Shown here: positions 1 to 8,223 of the stretch, in pieces
How positions within the stretch are numbered: position 1 is the stretch's first letter
How the letters are laid out: every line of letters starts with the position of its first letter
Source of the DNA: Leptospira_B sp964571605
Lineage (GTDB): Bacteria > Spirochaetota > Leptospiria > Leptospirales > Leptospiraceae
Direction of reading: 5' to 3'
Length of the DNA: 25,109 bases
Assembly: GCA_964571605.1 (NCBI GenBank)
Contig: CAZNCS010000034.1
Coordinates: 1-25,109 of the forward strand
Program-made: the position numbers and the translations under genes
Notes under the pieces: generated by a model
The model's database searches: none
Told to the model about the DNA's origin: nothing
What the model saw: the letters and a program-made list of their open reading frames with translations, nothing else

Positions 1-1483
1 TACCACTCTCCGAGACGGAGAACAATGCCCTGGCGCAGCCATGAGCGAAAATGAGAAGATCGAAATCGCTTTACAACTCGCCAAAATGAATGTGGACGTG
101 ATCGAAGCAGGATTTCCAGTTTCTTCTCCCGTTCAATTCCAAGCAGTCGAAAGAATTGCCAGAGAAGTACAAGGTCCGATCATAGCGGCACTCGCAAGAG
201 CAGTACGCCCGGACCTCGAAGCCGCCGCTAAAGCCACTCTTCCCGCTACAAAAAGAAGGATTCATACTTTTATCGCGTCTTCTCCGATCCATATGAAATT
301 CAAACTAGGAAAGGAACCATCCGAAGTTCTGAAGATGGCAGTAGAGGCAGTCAAAATCGCACGCGACTTCGTAGAGGATGTGGAATTTTCTCCGGAGGAC
401 GCGACTCGTTCCGAACCGACTTTTTTAAGAGAATTATGCGAAGCAGTAATCGAAGTCGGTGCAACTACGATCAATATTCCGGATACTGTAGGATATACAA
501 CACCTTACGAATACGGTGAACTATTTAAATTTCTCATCCAAAATGTAAAAGGAAGTGAGAAAGCTGTTTTCTCAGCTCATTGCCATAACGATTTGGGTCT
601 GGCAACTTCAAATAGCCTCGCGGCGATTCTAAATGGAGCCAGACAAGTAGAATGTACGGTGAACGGAATCGGTGAAAGAGCGGGAAACACCGCAATGGAA
701 GAAGTCATCATGGCTCTTCGTACCCGAAAAGATAAATTCGGAATTCAGACCAAGATCCAAACCGAAGAAATTGCAAAAGCTTCTTATTTGGTAAAAACAA
801 TCACAGGTATGGTGGTTCAACCGAATAAAGCAATCGTAGGCGCAAATGCTTTCGCTCACGAATCAGGAATCCACCAAGACGGTGTTTTGAAAAATAGAGA
901 AACCTACGAGATCATGACCCCCGAAAGTGTGGGGATCCAATCCAATCGTATGGTTTTAGGTCGCCATAGTGGTAGGGCCGGATTCAAGGATAGAATCGTA
1001 AGATTGGGTTTTAGTCCCCACCCGGAAGAATTGGAAGCTGCTTATCAAAGATTTTTAGAAATTGCGGATCGCAAAAAAGAAATTTTCGACGAAGACATAC
1101 GCGCCTTATTTGCGGACGAATCCAGAAAATCTTCCCAAGACAGATTTATATTAGAAAGTTTTCATGTAACTACAGGAACAAAAAGTACTCCTACATCTAG
1201 TATCCGGATTTCCATAGACGGAAAAGTAAAAGAAGAATCCGCCACCGGCGACGGTCCGGTGGATTCCATTTTTAAAGCGATACAAAAGGCGACTGTTTCC
1301 GACGCACTCCTCATCAAATTGGTGATCTCTCCCGTGACTGAAGGCCAGGACGCTCTGGCGGAAGCTTCCGTTACTTTAGAAAAACATGAGGAAAGAGTCG
1401 TAGGTAAAGCAAGTTCTACGGATATCATAGAAGCTTGCAGTCAGGCATATATCTCAGCTTTGAATCGTTTTTCTTTAACTTAA
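1..1483 (+). CDS. leuA: 2-isopropylmalate synthase (5' truncated by window edge)
   Basis: This enzyme condenses acetyl-CoA with 2-oxoisovalerate to 2-isopropylmalate, the first committed step of leucine biosynthesis, in the cytoplasm. The reading frame is already open at base 2 and begins TTLRDGEQ, the conserved N-terminal substrate/metal motif of the DRE-TIM metallolyase family. About ten residues are therefore missing, and the ATG at 41 is internal rather than the true start. Other visible family marks are GFPVSSP, the metal-binding HCHND (about base 573), NGIGERAGN and the GIHQDG segment. The C-terminal roughly 110 residues fit the LeuA allosteric (leucine feedback) domain, including a GDGPVDS stretch. 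Length (493 residues visible) is normal for full bacterial LeuA. Citramalate synthase, the paralogue found in Leptospira, was considered; the close match to E. coli LeuA around NKAIVG and YEIMTPES favours LeuA. Confidence 0.95.
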   Translation, partial: TTLRDGEQCPGAAMSENEKIEIALQLAKMNVDVIEAGFPVSSPVQFQAVERIAREVQGPIIAALARAVRPDLEAAAKATLPATKRRIHTFIASSPIHMKFKLGKEPSEVLKMAVEAVKIARDFVEDVEFSPEDATRSEPTFLRELCEAVIEVGATTINIPDTVGYTTPYEYGELFKFLIQNVKGSEKAVFSAHCHNDLGLATSNSLAAILNGARQVECTVNGIGERAGNTAMEEVIMALRTRKDKFGIQTKIQTEEIAKASYLVKTITGMVVQPNKAIVGANAFAHESGIHQDGVLKNRETYEIMTPESVGIQSNRMVLGRHSGRAGFKDRIVRLGFSPHPEELEAAYQRFLEIADRKKEIFDEDIRALFADESRKSSQDRFILESFHVTTGTKSTPTSSIRISIDGKVKEESATGDGPVDSIFKAIQKATVSDALLIKLVISPVTEGQDALAEASVTLEKHEERVVGKASSTDIIEACSQAYISALNRFSLT

Positions 1484-1575
1484 TTTCTCACGCAAAGGCA
1501 TCGATTCTCATTCAAAACTTTTATTTTACGCCAGGATCTATTTACTCTTCGCTTTGATGTTTTCTTTTTATTTCA

Positions 1576-1607
1576 AAGCCCCCCTTGTTTTTCTGAAAGG
1601 GGGGTTT
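1576..1607 (+). terminator. C6/G6 hairpin, candidate leuA terminator
   Basis: An 11-bp stem with a C6/G6 core and one G-T wobble, around a 10-base loop, is followed by a pyrimidine-rich run (TTTCAACTTTCTTTCT). It lies about 90 bases after the leuA stop and is the first strong hairpin there, so it may end the leuA transcript. It is also part of the larger repeat, so the terminator role is uncertain. Confidence 0.4.
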
Positions 1608-1643
1608 CAACTTTCTTTCTCTGTATAAAGAGAAAGAAAGTTG
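1608..1643. repeat. Perfect 15-bp inverted repeat
   Basis: CAACTTTCTTTCTCT at 1608-1622 is exactly complementary to 1629-1643, with a 6-base loop GTATAA. It directly abuts the preceding C6/G6 stem. A perfect 15-bp stem outside a gene is unlikely by chance and suggests a structural or transposition-related element. Confidence 0.75.
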
Positions 1644-1666
1644 AGTAAAGAAAGAAAAAGACCCGG

Positions 1667-1687
1667 CTGTTGGCATCCTGCCAACAG
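1667..1687. repeat. Perfect 9-bp hairpin with 3-base loop
   Basis: CTGTTGGCA and TGCCAACAG pair perfectly around the loop TCC. A shorter GCGGC/GCCGC hairpin follows at 1700-1715. Both lie inside the composite repeat region. Confidence 0.65.
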
Positions 1688-1841
1688 ACCTCCGTTTTAG
1701 CGGCTTCCATGCCGCGCTCCTTCCCCCTCTGCGACTTAGCGCCTCTGCGTGCCCAAAATACATACAGATACCGAACGTCATTAGTTTCCTTTTTCTAAAT
1801 AAGCCGAAAAACCGTTTGCGTTTTACCCATTCCGAGAAAAC

Positions 1842-1866
1842 CGTTCTAAGTAGAACGACTGTTCTA
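1842..1866 (+). promoter_or_regulatory. Candidate operator: CGTTCTA-AG-TAGAACG palindrome upstream of fadH
   Basis: A perfect 7-bp inverted repeat (1842-1848 and 1851-1857) is followed by a third GTTCTA half-site at 1861-1866. It ends 27 bases before the fadH start and overlaps an AT-rich stretch (TATATT at 1865-1870) that could be a -10 element. The position suits a repressor site for a fatty-acid-responsive regulator, but no regulator is visible and this is inference. Confidence 0.35.
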
Positions 1867-1892
1867 TATTTCTTTCCCGGAGCCTCCACTCT

Positions 1893-3917
1893 ATGTCTTC
1901 TTTAGATACCTCCTCTATCTTTCGTCCCATTACTCTTGGCAACGAGACCATTCCGAATCGAATCATTATGGGTTCCATGCATTTAGGGTTGGAAGGTTTA
2001 CCCCAAACTGCGGATCGAATGACCGCGTTTTACGGCAAACGTTTCGAAGGTGGAGTCGGACTTATCACTACAGGCGGAATAGCGGTTAACGCGGAAGCCA
2101 AAGGTTCCAATATCTTTTTCGATTTCCAAAAAGAAGAAGATTGTAAAGAATTGGAAAAAACCGCAAGCGCTCTCAAACCAATGGGGATTTTTTGCGCACA
2201 ACTTTTCCACGCGGGAAGATATGCCTATCATAGAGAACTCGTAGCCCCTTCTTCTCTTCGCGCCCCAATCAATCGTTTTATACCAAAAGAACTTTCTAAC
2301 GAAGACGCATGGAGAACCATCCGTGATTTCGGAACCTCTGCATTAAGAGCTAAACAAGTCGGTTTCCGAGCGGTAGAAGTAATGGCCTCCGAAGGATATT
2401 TGGTGAACCAGTTTTTTTCTGGAGTTACCAATAAACGATCGGATGAATTCGGAGGATCTCCTGAAAACAGAAGAAGATTCGCGATCGAAACGATGAAAGA
2501 AGTTCGTAAACAAGTAGGAGAAGGTTATCCTGTGATCGTTCGTATGTCGGGAATCGATTTGATTCCGGGCAATCCGACCTTCGAAGAAGTTATCGCACTT
2601 GCGAATGAATTGAAAGCCGCTGGCGCAGACGCTTTGAATATAGGAATCGGCTGGCACGAATCTAGAATTCCCACTATTTCTCAACTGGTTCCCCGTGGAG
2701 CCTGGGCAAAAATTGCAGGCAAAATAAAAGTGGCTGTTCCTGGAATTCCGATCATTGCCTCCAACCGAATCAATATGCCGGAGACAATTGTAGAAGTTCT
2801 TTCTGCCGGAGAAGCGGATATCGTAAGTATGGCCCGTCCATTTCTTGCCGACGCGGATATAGTAAATAAAATCCAAATCAACCAAACAGAAAGAGTCAAT
2901 ACATGCGTAGCTTGTAACCAAGCCTGTTTGGATCATACTTTCAAAGAGGAAATGGTTTCCTGTTTGGTAAATCCTTCCGCGAATAGAGAACTCGAATGGA
3001 AAGCATTACCTCAAGCCAAAAAACAAAGAGTCGTAGTCGTAGGTTCCGGTCCTGGAGGAATGGAATCCGCTCGTGTTGCCGCTTTACGGGGACACGAAGT
3101 CATTCTTTTGGAAGCCACTGAAAAATTGGGAGGCCAATTGAATTTAGCCGCCTCCATTCCCGGTAAATTTGAATTTTTTGAAACGGTTCGTTATTTCAAA
3201 AACGAACTTCCGAGACTAGGTGTAGACATTCGCCTGAATACAAAAGCGGATTTAGCTCTATTAGATTCTTTAAAGGCGGACGCTGTAATTTTTGCAACCG
3301 GAGTTTTACCTAGAAATTTAAATCTTCCCGGTTTAGAGAAAAAACCCCACGCAACCTATGTGGAATTTTTAAATGGAACTTTTAAACCTGGTGCCTCTGT
3401 GGCAATCATCGGCGGTGGAGGAATCGGAGTCGATGTGGCTCATAGGCTCACCGAAGAAAAAGATCAGGATATTACATCTTATTTCCATAGATATAACGTG
3501 AATTCATACACGGAAGCTGGGATTCTTCCCGAAAAAGTCGATCGCAAAGTTTCCATACTCCGCAGGAATGGAAAAGTAGGAGCAGGACTTGGAGCGACTA
3601 CTTCTTGGGCCTTATTGCAGGAATTGCAATCCAAGGGTGTGGATTTCCTTTCTTCTCTTACGTATAAAGAAGTCACTGACAAAGGTCTTGTAATCGAAAC
3701 CAAAAAAGAAGGGAGTAAAACTCTAGAGTGCGATTCCATTATACTTTGTGCAGGACAAGTCAGTGATAAATCCCTGTATGAAACCTTCCAAAAGGAAAGA
3801 ATGAATATTCCATCCTACTTGATTGGAGGAGCGAAGGACGCTTCCGGTATAGACGCAAAACGTGCTATGTTAGAAGGATATCTAGCGGCTACAGCGATCG
3901 GAACCGAACAAAATTAG
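1893..3917 (+). CDS. fadH: NADPH-dependent 2,4-dienoyl-CoA reductase
   Basis: This iron-sulfur flavoenzyme reduces 2,4-dienoyl-CoA so that unsaturated fatty acids can pass through beta-oxidation. The 674 residues match the three-part E. coli enzyme (about 672). Residues 1 to about 330 form an Old-Yellow-Enzyme TIM barrel that binds FMN, with the catalytic pair Tyr169 (SEGYLVN) and His255 (GWHESRIPT). Cys338, Cys341, Cys345 and Cys357 (CVACNQAC...SCLVNP) are the 4Fe-4S ligands. The C-terminal half is a two-dinucleotide-binding module with GSGPGG at 384-389 for FAD and a second GGGGIG for NADPH. The start is supported by CGGAG ten bases upstream. Fatty acids are the known main carbon source of Leptospira, so the gene fits that lifestyle. 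It appears monocistronic, with gaps of 409 and 441 bp on either side. Confidence 0.93.
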   Translation: MSSLDTSSIFRPITLGNETIPNRIIMGSMHLGLEGLPQTADRMTAFYGKRFEGGVGLITTGGIAVNAEAKGSNIFFDFQKEEDCKELEKTASALKPMGIFCAQLFHAGRYAYHRELVAPSSLRAPINRFIPKELSNEDAWRTIRDFGTSALRAKQVGFRAVEVMASEGYLVNQFFSGVTNKRSDEFGGSPENRRRFAIETMKEVRKQVGEGYPVIVRMSGIDLIPGNPTFEEVIALANELKAAGADALNIGIGWHESRIPTISQLVPRGAWAKIAGKIKVAVPGIPIIASNRINMPETIVEVLSAGEADIVSMARPFLADADIVNKIQINQTERVNTCVACNQACLDHTFKEEMVSCLVNPSANRELEWKALPQAKKQRVVVVGSGPGGMESARVAALRGHEVILLEATEKLGGQLNLAASIPGKFEFFETVRYFKNELPRLGVDIRLNTKADLALLDSLKADAVIFATGVLPRNLNLPGLEKKPHATYVEFLNGTFKPGASVAIIGGGGIGVDVAHRLTEEKDQDITSYFHRYNVNSYTEAGILPEKVDRKVSILRRNGKVGAGLGATTSWALLQELQSKGVDFLSSLTYKEVTDKGLVIETKKEGSKTLECDSIILCAGQVSDKSLYETFQKERMNIPSYLIGGAKDASGIDAKRAMLEGYLAATAIGTEQN

Positions 3918-3937
3918 AAAAACGTATTTATTTCTTA

Positions 3938-3997
3938 GGAAGTCCAGTTTACATTCTAGTTTGATTCGAAATCGAATCCTAGAATGTCTGGACTTTC
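3938..3997. repeat. Long imperfect hairpin just after fadH
   Basis: Three nested stems line up almost continuously: AAGTCCA 3940-3946 with 3989-3995, ACATTCTAG 3951-3959 with 3979-3987, and GATTCG 3963-3968 with 3973-3978. Small bulges separate them and the loop is AAAT. It lies 20 bases after the fadH stop and may act as a transcription end or RNA-stabilising structure. It lacks a long U-run, so a standard intrinsic terminator is not certain. Confidence 0.6.
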
Positions 3998-4210
3998 GGG
4001 AAAACAGCCCTTTTCATACAGGCCGAAACATATTCGGAAAAGATACTGTATCGAACTGGGAAGAAATCGGAAAATTTCTACCTACTCTCAAAAATTTATT
4101 TTCATTTAGAGAAAATCTAAGGATAAAATCGAATCGTTTCTGCCTGGATTGCGTTTAGACGGAGAAACCATTCGGCAGACTACAAAAATTTTACGAAAGG
4201 TTTCCAAATT
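3996..4210 (+). other. Non-coding gap with a possible gene remnant
   Basis: No intact gene is supported in the rest of the fadH downstream gap. One frame stays open from a TTG at 3961 to a stop at 4158. A second frame, open from 4110 to a stop at 4218, reads a protein-like stretch containing IESFLPGLRLDGETIR. A frameshift joining the two would give a plausible short protein tail. There is no ribosome-binding site and the similarity is unknown, so this is at most a decayed fragment. Confidence 0.2.
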
Positions 4211-4211
4211 A

Positions 4212-4225
4212 TTAGTCTAGACTAA
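4212..4225. promoter_or_regulatory. Perfect 14-bp palindrome TTAGTCTAGACTAA
   Basis: The 14 bases are self-complementary. They lie 43 bases upstream of a -35-like hexamer that precedes the small gene at 4359, a position suitable for a dimeric regulator. Function is inferred from position only. Confidence 0.35.
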
Positions 4226-4268
4226 GCCCTGTTTTGTGGCGTATGGGTGACAAAAGCATTCTTTCCCG

Positions 4269-4296
4269 TTGACTTTTTGTGGCTATGTTTCTTAAT
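4269..4296 (+). promoter_or_regulatory. Sigma-70-like promoter for the small gene at 4359
   Basis: TTGACT (4269-4274) is followed after 16 bases by CTTAAT (4291-4296). The -35 box matches the consensus at five of six positions and the -10 box at four of six. The predicted leader to the ATG at 4359 is about 55 bases. Confidence 0.5.
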
Positions 4297-4358
4297 GGAA
4301 TCCGATTTTATCTCATTTTAAGACATAAAATTCCTCTAGAAAAAGAGGAGCAGGTAGG

Positions 4359-4694
4359 ATGAAAGTATACTCGGCCGAGAGAGTCCCAAATTCAACGGAT
4401 TATAATCTATACGTTACTGATGGAAATTCAAAATCACGACTGATTTTGTCAGAACCTGCAAGTCCTAATTTAAGAGAATTGTCCGCTCATGATCGTGTTT
4501 TAAAATCCTTGGCCTATACTATATTACTAAATTATACGCAAGACGAGTCCTTTGCCTCTAGAAACGCGAACCGCTTCCTGAATTTTTTAAACGATATCAT
4601 TCACAGGGATTCTTGGTTCTTTTTAGCGAACCGAGTGGAACAATTTATTAAGGATGTGGAAAGTTTCGGGGTCGAAATTTCCTATGACTTTTAA
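4359..4694 (+). CDS. Conserved-looking protein of unknown function, 111 aa
   Basis: I do not recognise this family. The protein is small and soluble-looking, with no signal peptide, membrane segment or cysteine. The N-terminal 35 or so residues look beta-rich and the remainder helical: RVLKSLAYTILL, then NANRFLNFLNDII, then ANRVEQFIKDVE. It is probably cytoplasmic. The start is well supported by an AGGAG-type ribosome-binding site (AAAAAGAGGAGCAGGTAGG before the ATG) and by a promoter about 65 bases upstream. A separate promoter-like sequence follows before slyD, so it is probably transcribed alone. That the gene is real rests on the promoter, ribosome-binding site and amino-acid composition, not on homology. 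Confidence 0.75.
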   Translation: MKVYSAERVPNSTDYNLYVTDGNSKSRLILSEPASPNLRELSAHDRVLKSLAYTILLNYTQDESFASRNANRFLNFLNDIIHRDSWFFLANRVEQFIKDVESFGVEISYDF

Positions 4695-4713
4695 ATTCCA
4701 GTCGAAAATCTGA

Positions 4714-4741
4714 TTGTCCTAAGACCTTCCAAGAATATACT
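4714..4741 (+). promoter_or_regulatory. Sigma-70-like promoter for the slyD-helicase-protease operon
   Basis: TTGTCC (4714-4719), a 16-base spacer and TATACT (4736-4741, five of six consensus) precede slyD by about 70 bases. It would serve the three closely packed genes that follow. Confidence 0.5.
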
Positions 4742-4812
4742 ACCTTAAGTACGGTACCGGAATCCTTCCACCCCTACCAACCCGGGTCATTTCCCGAACG
4801 GAGCAAATATAA

Positions 4813-5283
<471 letters not shown>

Positions 5284-5289
5284 ATCTAG

Positions 5290-7278
5290 ATGAGCGATCT
5301 TGAGCTATTAAACGATAAGCAAAAAGAAGCCATCGAGACCACCGAGGGTCCCGTTCTTGTAATCGCAGGAGCGGGCACCGGTAAAACAAAAACTCTAGTA
5401 CACCGACTCGCAAAACTTGTCGAATCGGGAGTTCCCGCCGAAAACATTCTACTCTTAAGTTTTACGCGCAAAGCCTCCAAAGAAATGCTCTCACGAGCGG
5501 TTTCGCTTTTGGACAAACGTTGTTCCAGGGTACACGGAGGAACCTTCCATTCTTTCAGCAGCCATGTTTTAAGAAAATACGCACCTGTACTCGGGCTTTC
5601 CTCCCAATTTTCCGTATTGGATGAATCAGATGCCTCCGATATTTTTCAACTTCTCAGAACAGAAGGAGAATATGGAAAACAGAAATCCAGGTTTCCTTCC
5701 AACGATACTCTAATCACAATTCATTCTGCAATTATCAATCGTTCCAAAACATTGGAAGAAATTTTAAAAACGGAATATCCCAAATTTTGGGACCAACAGG
5801 ATTTGATCCGGAATATTTTTCAAGATTACTCTGCTTACAAAAAAGAACGTTCTCTGGTGGATTACGACGATCTACTCGTTTATACTTTAGAACTCCTGAA
5901 TAAACATGAATCCGTTCGCAAAAAATTGTCGGAACAATACAGATATATTATGGTGGATGAGTTTCAGGACACCAATCAAATCCAGGCTCATATCGCCTGC
6001 CTACTCGCCTTAGATCATGAAAATATATTCGTAGTGGGAGACGACGCCCAAAGTGTGTATTCATTTAGAGGTGCAGACGTAAACGGGATCTTTAACTTTC
6101 CTAAAATTTTTCCGAAAACCAAAACCATTTATTTGGAAAGAAACTATAGAAGCACTCCTTCAATTTTGAATTTGGCAAATGCGGTTCTATCGAATTTTCG
6201 TGAAAAATACGAAAAGTATCTCTACACAAAAAATGAAGATTTTCAAAAACCTTCGTTGATCGGATACGCCGACGAATTGGAAGAAGCGGAAGGAATCGCC
6301 GATCTTATTTTGGAAAGAAGAGAGGACGGAATCCCGCTCAAACAAATCGCTATTCTTTTTAGATCCGGTTGGAATTCGAATCAACTCGAACTTGTGCTTA
6401 GCCAGAGAAATATCCCATTCCTCAAATTCGGAGGAAAAAAATTCGTAGAAAGCGCTCATGCAAAAGATTATCTTTCTCTTCTTAAAATCAAAGAGAACCG
6501 AACCGATTCCATTTCATGGTTGCGAATTCTTTTACTAATTCCAGGAATCGGTTCCTCTAAAGCAAAGCAGATTCTGACCGATTTGGAAAGATCCGGAGGG
6601 AATATTCAACTTCAGATTTCTTCCCATAAAGGTCTCACTGCCTCTTACTTAAAAGATCTTTCCTTTCTTCTGGACGACACAGAACAGAATATACAAAGAA
6701 TTTTGGGCAACTTTATCGATTTTTATTCCCCCTTATTGGAAAAAAAATATGAGGACTCCAAGCGTAGATTGGATGATTTAAACGCATTTTTAACTCTTTC
6801 TCAAAAGTACGAAACTTTGCATGAATTTTTAGTCGATATCAGTTTGGAAGGACCCACTAAAAGTTTGGAGAAAATTTCTCCTGAGGAAGAGGACGAACGT
6901 CTGATTCTCTCCACAGTACATTCTTCCAAAGGTTTGGAATTTGATACTGTTGTACTTTTGAATGTATCCGAAGGTTCCTTTCCTTCCGGGAGAGGAGAAA
7001 AAAACTTAGAGGAAGAAAGAAGACTTTTTTACGTAGGAATCACTAGAGCCAAAAAACAATTGGTCCTAACCTACCCTCAAATTTCCGTCCAAAAAAATTC
7101 ACAACATTTCAACCGAGTTTCCCGCTTCATCGAAGAAATTAAAGAACCGGAGAAAGTTTTAGAAAAACGTACCATCACCAAACAGGAACCGATCGGAAAT
7201 CTACAAAGTTCCATAGAATCCGATTCGGGAGTAGATACGGATGCCAGAAAAAGACTTAGAGAATTTTTCGGCTCCTAA
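5290..7278 (+). CDS. SF1A ATP-dependent DNA helicase, UvrD/PcrA/Rep type
   Basis: This is a 3'-5' DNA helicase of the UvrD/PcrA/Rep superfamily, probably acting in repair or replication restart. All core motifs are present: Walker A AGAGTGKT at 26-33, Walker B VDEFQDT at 222-228, motif III around VGDDAQSVYSFRGA at 249-262, YRSTP at 286-290, motif V VHSSKGLEFD from 543, and motif VI FYVGITRAKK from 580. At 662 residues it is shorter than typical UvrD or PcrA (about 720). Segments such as LSFTRKASKEML suggest a lineage-specific UvrD-like branch rather than housekeeping PcrA, so no symbol is given. The ATG lies seven bases after the slyD stop without a clear Shine-Dalgarno sequence, suggesting translational coupling. 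Its 3' end overlaps the next gene by 38 bases. Confidence 0.92.
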   Translation: MSDLELLNDKQKEAIETTEGPVLVIAGAGTGKTKTLVHRLAKLVESGVPAENILLLSFTRKASKEMLSRAVSLLDKRCSRVHGGTFHSFSSHVLRKYAPVLGLSSQFSVLDESDASDIFQLLRTEGEYGKQKSRFPSNDTLITIHSAIINRSKTLEEILKTEYPKFWDQQDLIRNIFQDYSAYKKERSLVDYDDLLVYTLELLNKHESVRKKLSEQYRYIMVDEFQDTNQIQAHIACLLALDHENIFVVGDDAQSVYSFRGADVNGIFNFPKIFPKTKTIYLERNYRSTPSILNLANAVLSNFREKYEKYLYTKNEDFQKPSLIGYADELEEAEGIADLILERREDGIPLKQIAILFRSGWNSNQLELVLSQRNIPFLKFGGKKFVESAHAKDYLSLLKIKENRTDSISWLRILLLIPGIGSSKAKQILTDLERSGGNIQLQISSHKGLTASYLKDLSFLLDDTEQNIQRILGNFIDFYSPLLEKKYEDSKRRLDDLNAFLTLSQKYETLHEFLVDISLEGPTKSLEKISPEEEDERLILSTVHSSKGLEFDTVVLLNVSEGSFPSGRGEKNLEEERRLFYVGITRAKKQLVLTYPQISVQKNSQHFNRVSRFIEEIKEPEKVLEKRTITKQEPIGNLQSSIESDSGVDTDARKRLREFFGS

Positions 7279-7999
7279 ATCGAAACTTTCAGTTTTACCT
7301 ACATGGGAAGATAGAATCCTTTCCGTTTGGAATTCGCTAAAAATTCGATCTTCCCGTTTTCGGTTCCAAACTCCTAAATCGATTCATATTAAATTTTTCC
7401 CATATAGTAACGGTAATAATTCGCTCCGTTACGAAAAAGGAGATCTTTTCGCAAAATTTCATTCTTCCGTGAGAGAAACTAGTCCTCAAATCGCGGATTC
7501 ATTACTTCATCTTTTGGTCTCAAGGCTTTTACGTCTAAAAGTAAAACCGGAATGGAAAGAAGATGTGATGGAATTTCTTAATTCTCTACCGGAAACGAAA
7601 CAAAACAAAATTCCTGATCTGCCTTCTCGCGGAAGAACGTACGATCTGAGAGAAATTATGGAAAAGATCGCTTCCGTTTATTTTCCAAAAATTGACCTCA
7701 AACGATTGAATATTTTCTGGTCGGACAGAATTGGAAAAAGGCGTCTGGGAAGTTACGATAAACAAACCATGTCGATTCGTATGAGTCCAATTTTAGACCA
7801 TCCACAGGTTCCTAGATATGTTTTGGAACATGTGGTGCACCATGAAATTTTACATCATATTCTGCCCGTCCGAAGAGTCCGGGGAAAAAATTCCATTCAT
7901 AGCCCACTATTCAAACAGAAGGAAAAAGAATACTACAGTTACAAAGAAGCGATCGTTTGGTTAAAAATGGAATATCCGAGATTTTTACGCAGACAATGA
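7241..7999 (+). CDS. SprT-like zinc metalloprotease
   Basis: This is a predicted cytoplasmic zinc peptidase of 252 residues. The catalytic motif HEILH lies at 201-205, inside HVVHHEILHHILP. A downstream His220 followed by an acidic segment (HSPLFKQKEKEY) fits the third zinc ligand of SprT-like or related M48-like proteins. The N-terminal 140 residues are not recognised. There is no signal peptide and no membrane segment. SprT/Spartan relatives cleave proteins crosslinked to DNA, which fits a gene fused operonically to a DNA helicase; this role is inference. The gene starts inside the helicase gene, and GGGAG about ten bases before the ATG supports that start. The C-terminal zinc finger seen in some SprT proteins is absent. 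Confidence 0.8.
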   Translation: MPEKDLENFSAPKSKLSVLPTWEDRILSVWNSLKIRSSRFRFQTPKSIHIKFFPYSNGNNSLRYEKGDLFAKFHSSVRETSPQIADSLLHLLVSRLLRLKVKPEWKEDVMEFLNSLPETKQNKIPDLPSRGRTYDLREIMEKIASVYFPKIDLKRLNIFWSDRIGKRRLGSYDKQTMSIRMSPILDHPQVPRYVLEHVVHHEILHHILPVRRVRGKNSIHSPLFKQKEKEYYSYKEAIVWLKMEYPRFLRRQ

Positions 8000-8032
8000 C
8001 GGTTTGTTTTCTCTATTTAAATCCGTGCATAA

Positions 8033-8052
8033 GCTCCTATCAAAATAGGAGC
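8033..8052. repeat. Perfect 8-bp hairpin after the protease gene
   Basis: GCTCCTAT and ATAGGAGC pair around the loop CAAA, 33 bases after the stop. A second hairpin follows, CGGAGA at 8055-8060 with TCTCCG at 8072-8077. Neither is directly followed by a U-run, so they may stabilise or end the operon transcript; assignment as terminator is uncertain. Confidence 0.55.
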
Positions 8053-8131
8053 GGCGGAGATTGAGGATAATTCTCCGTATCTTAGAATGGATTGCCGGTA
8101 CCAGCTTATTCTTTTTTTAAAATTTCACTCC

Positions 8132-8160
8132 TTGATTTTTATCTTCCGATCCGTAATAAT
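8132..8160 (+). promoter_or_regulatory. Sigma-70-like promoter for the envelope gene pair
   Basis: TTGATT (8132-8137) and AATAAT (8155-8160) are separated by 17 bases in an AT-rich gap. They lie about 64 bases before the ATG of the membrane protein gene at 8224. Confidence 0.45.
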
Positions 8161-8223
8161 AAAACTTCGATTTAATGGTTTCATTTTTTCCGTTTTCGGA
8201 TATTTCCTTGGGAGAGTGTTCGT

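Larger units (their letters stand above)
1490..1750. repeat. Composite palindromic, possibly MITE-like intergenic element
   Basis: The 409-bp gap between leuA and fadH holds no convincing gene but is packed with inverted repeats. ACGCAAAGGC at 1490-1499 and the complement of ACGCAGAGGC at 1741-1750 form imperfect inverted ends (one mismatch in ten). Inside are four hairpins: 1576-1586/1597-1607 with a C6/G6 core, 1608-1622/1629-1643 (15 bp, perfect), 1667-1675/1679-1687 (9 bp, perfect) and 1700-1704/1711-1715 (5 bp). That the whole is one dispersed element is inference; no second copy exists in this window. Confidence 0.45.

Noticed and set aside
1542..1889. 115-aa open frame on the - strand between leuA and fadH
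   Set aside because: It runs through the palindromic element, is highly basic and of low quality, and its TTG/ATG start lies in the fadH leader. It probably reflects the repeat, not a gene.
3961..4158. 65-aa open frame starting with TTG
   Set aside because: It starts inside the hairpin and has no ribosome-binding site; kept only as a possible remnant.
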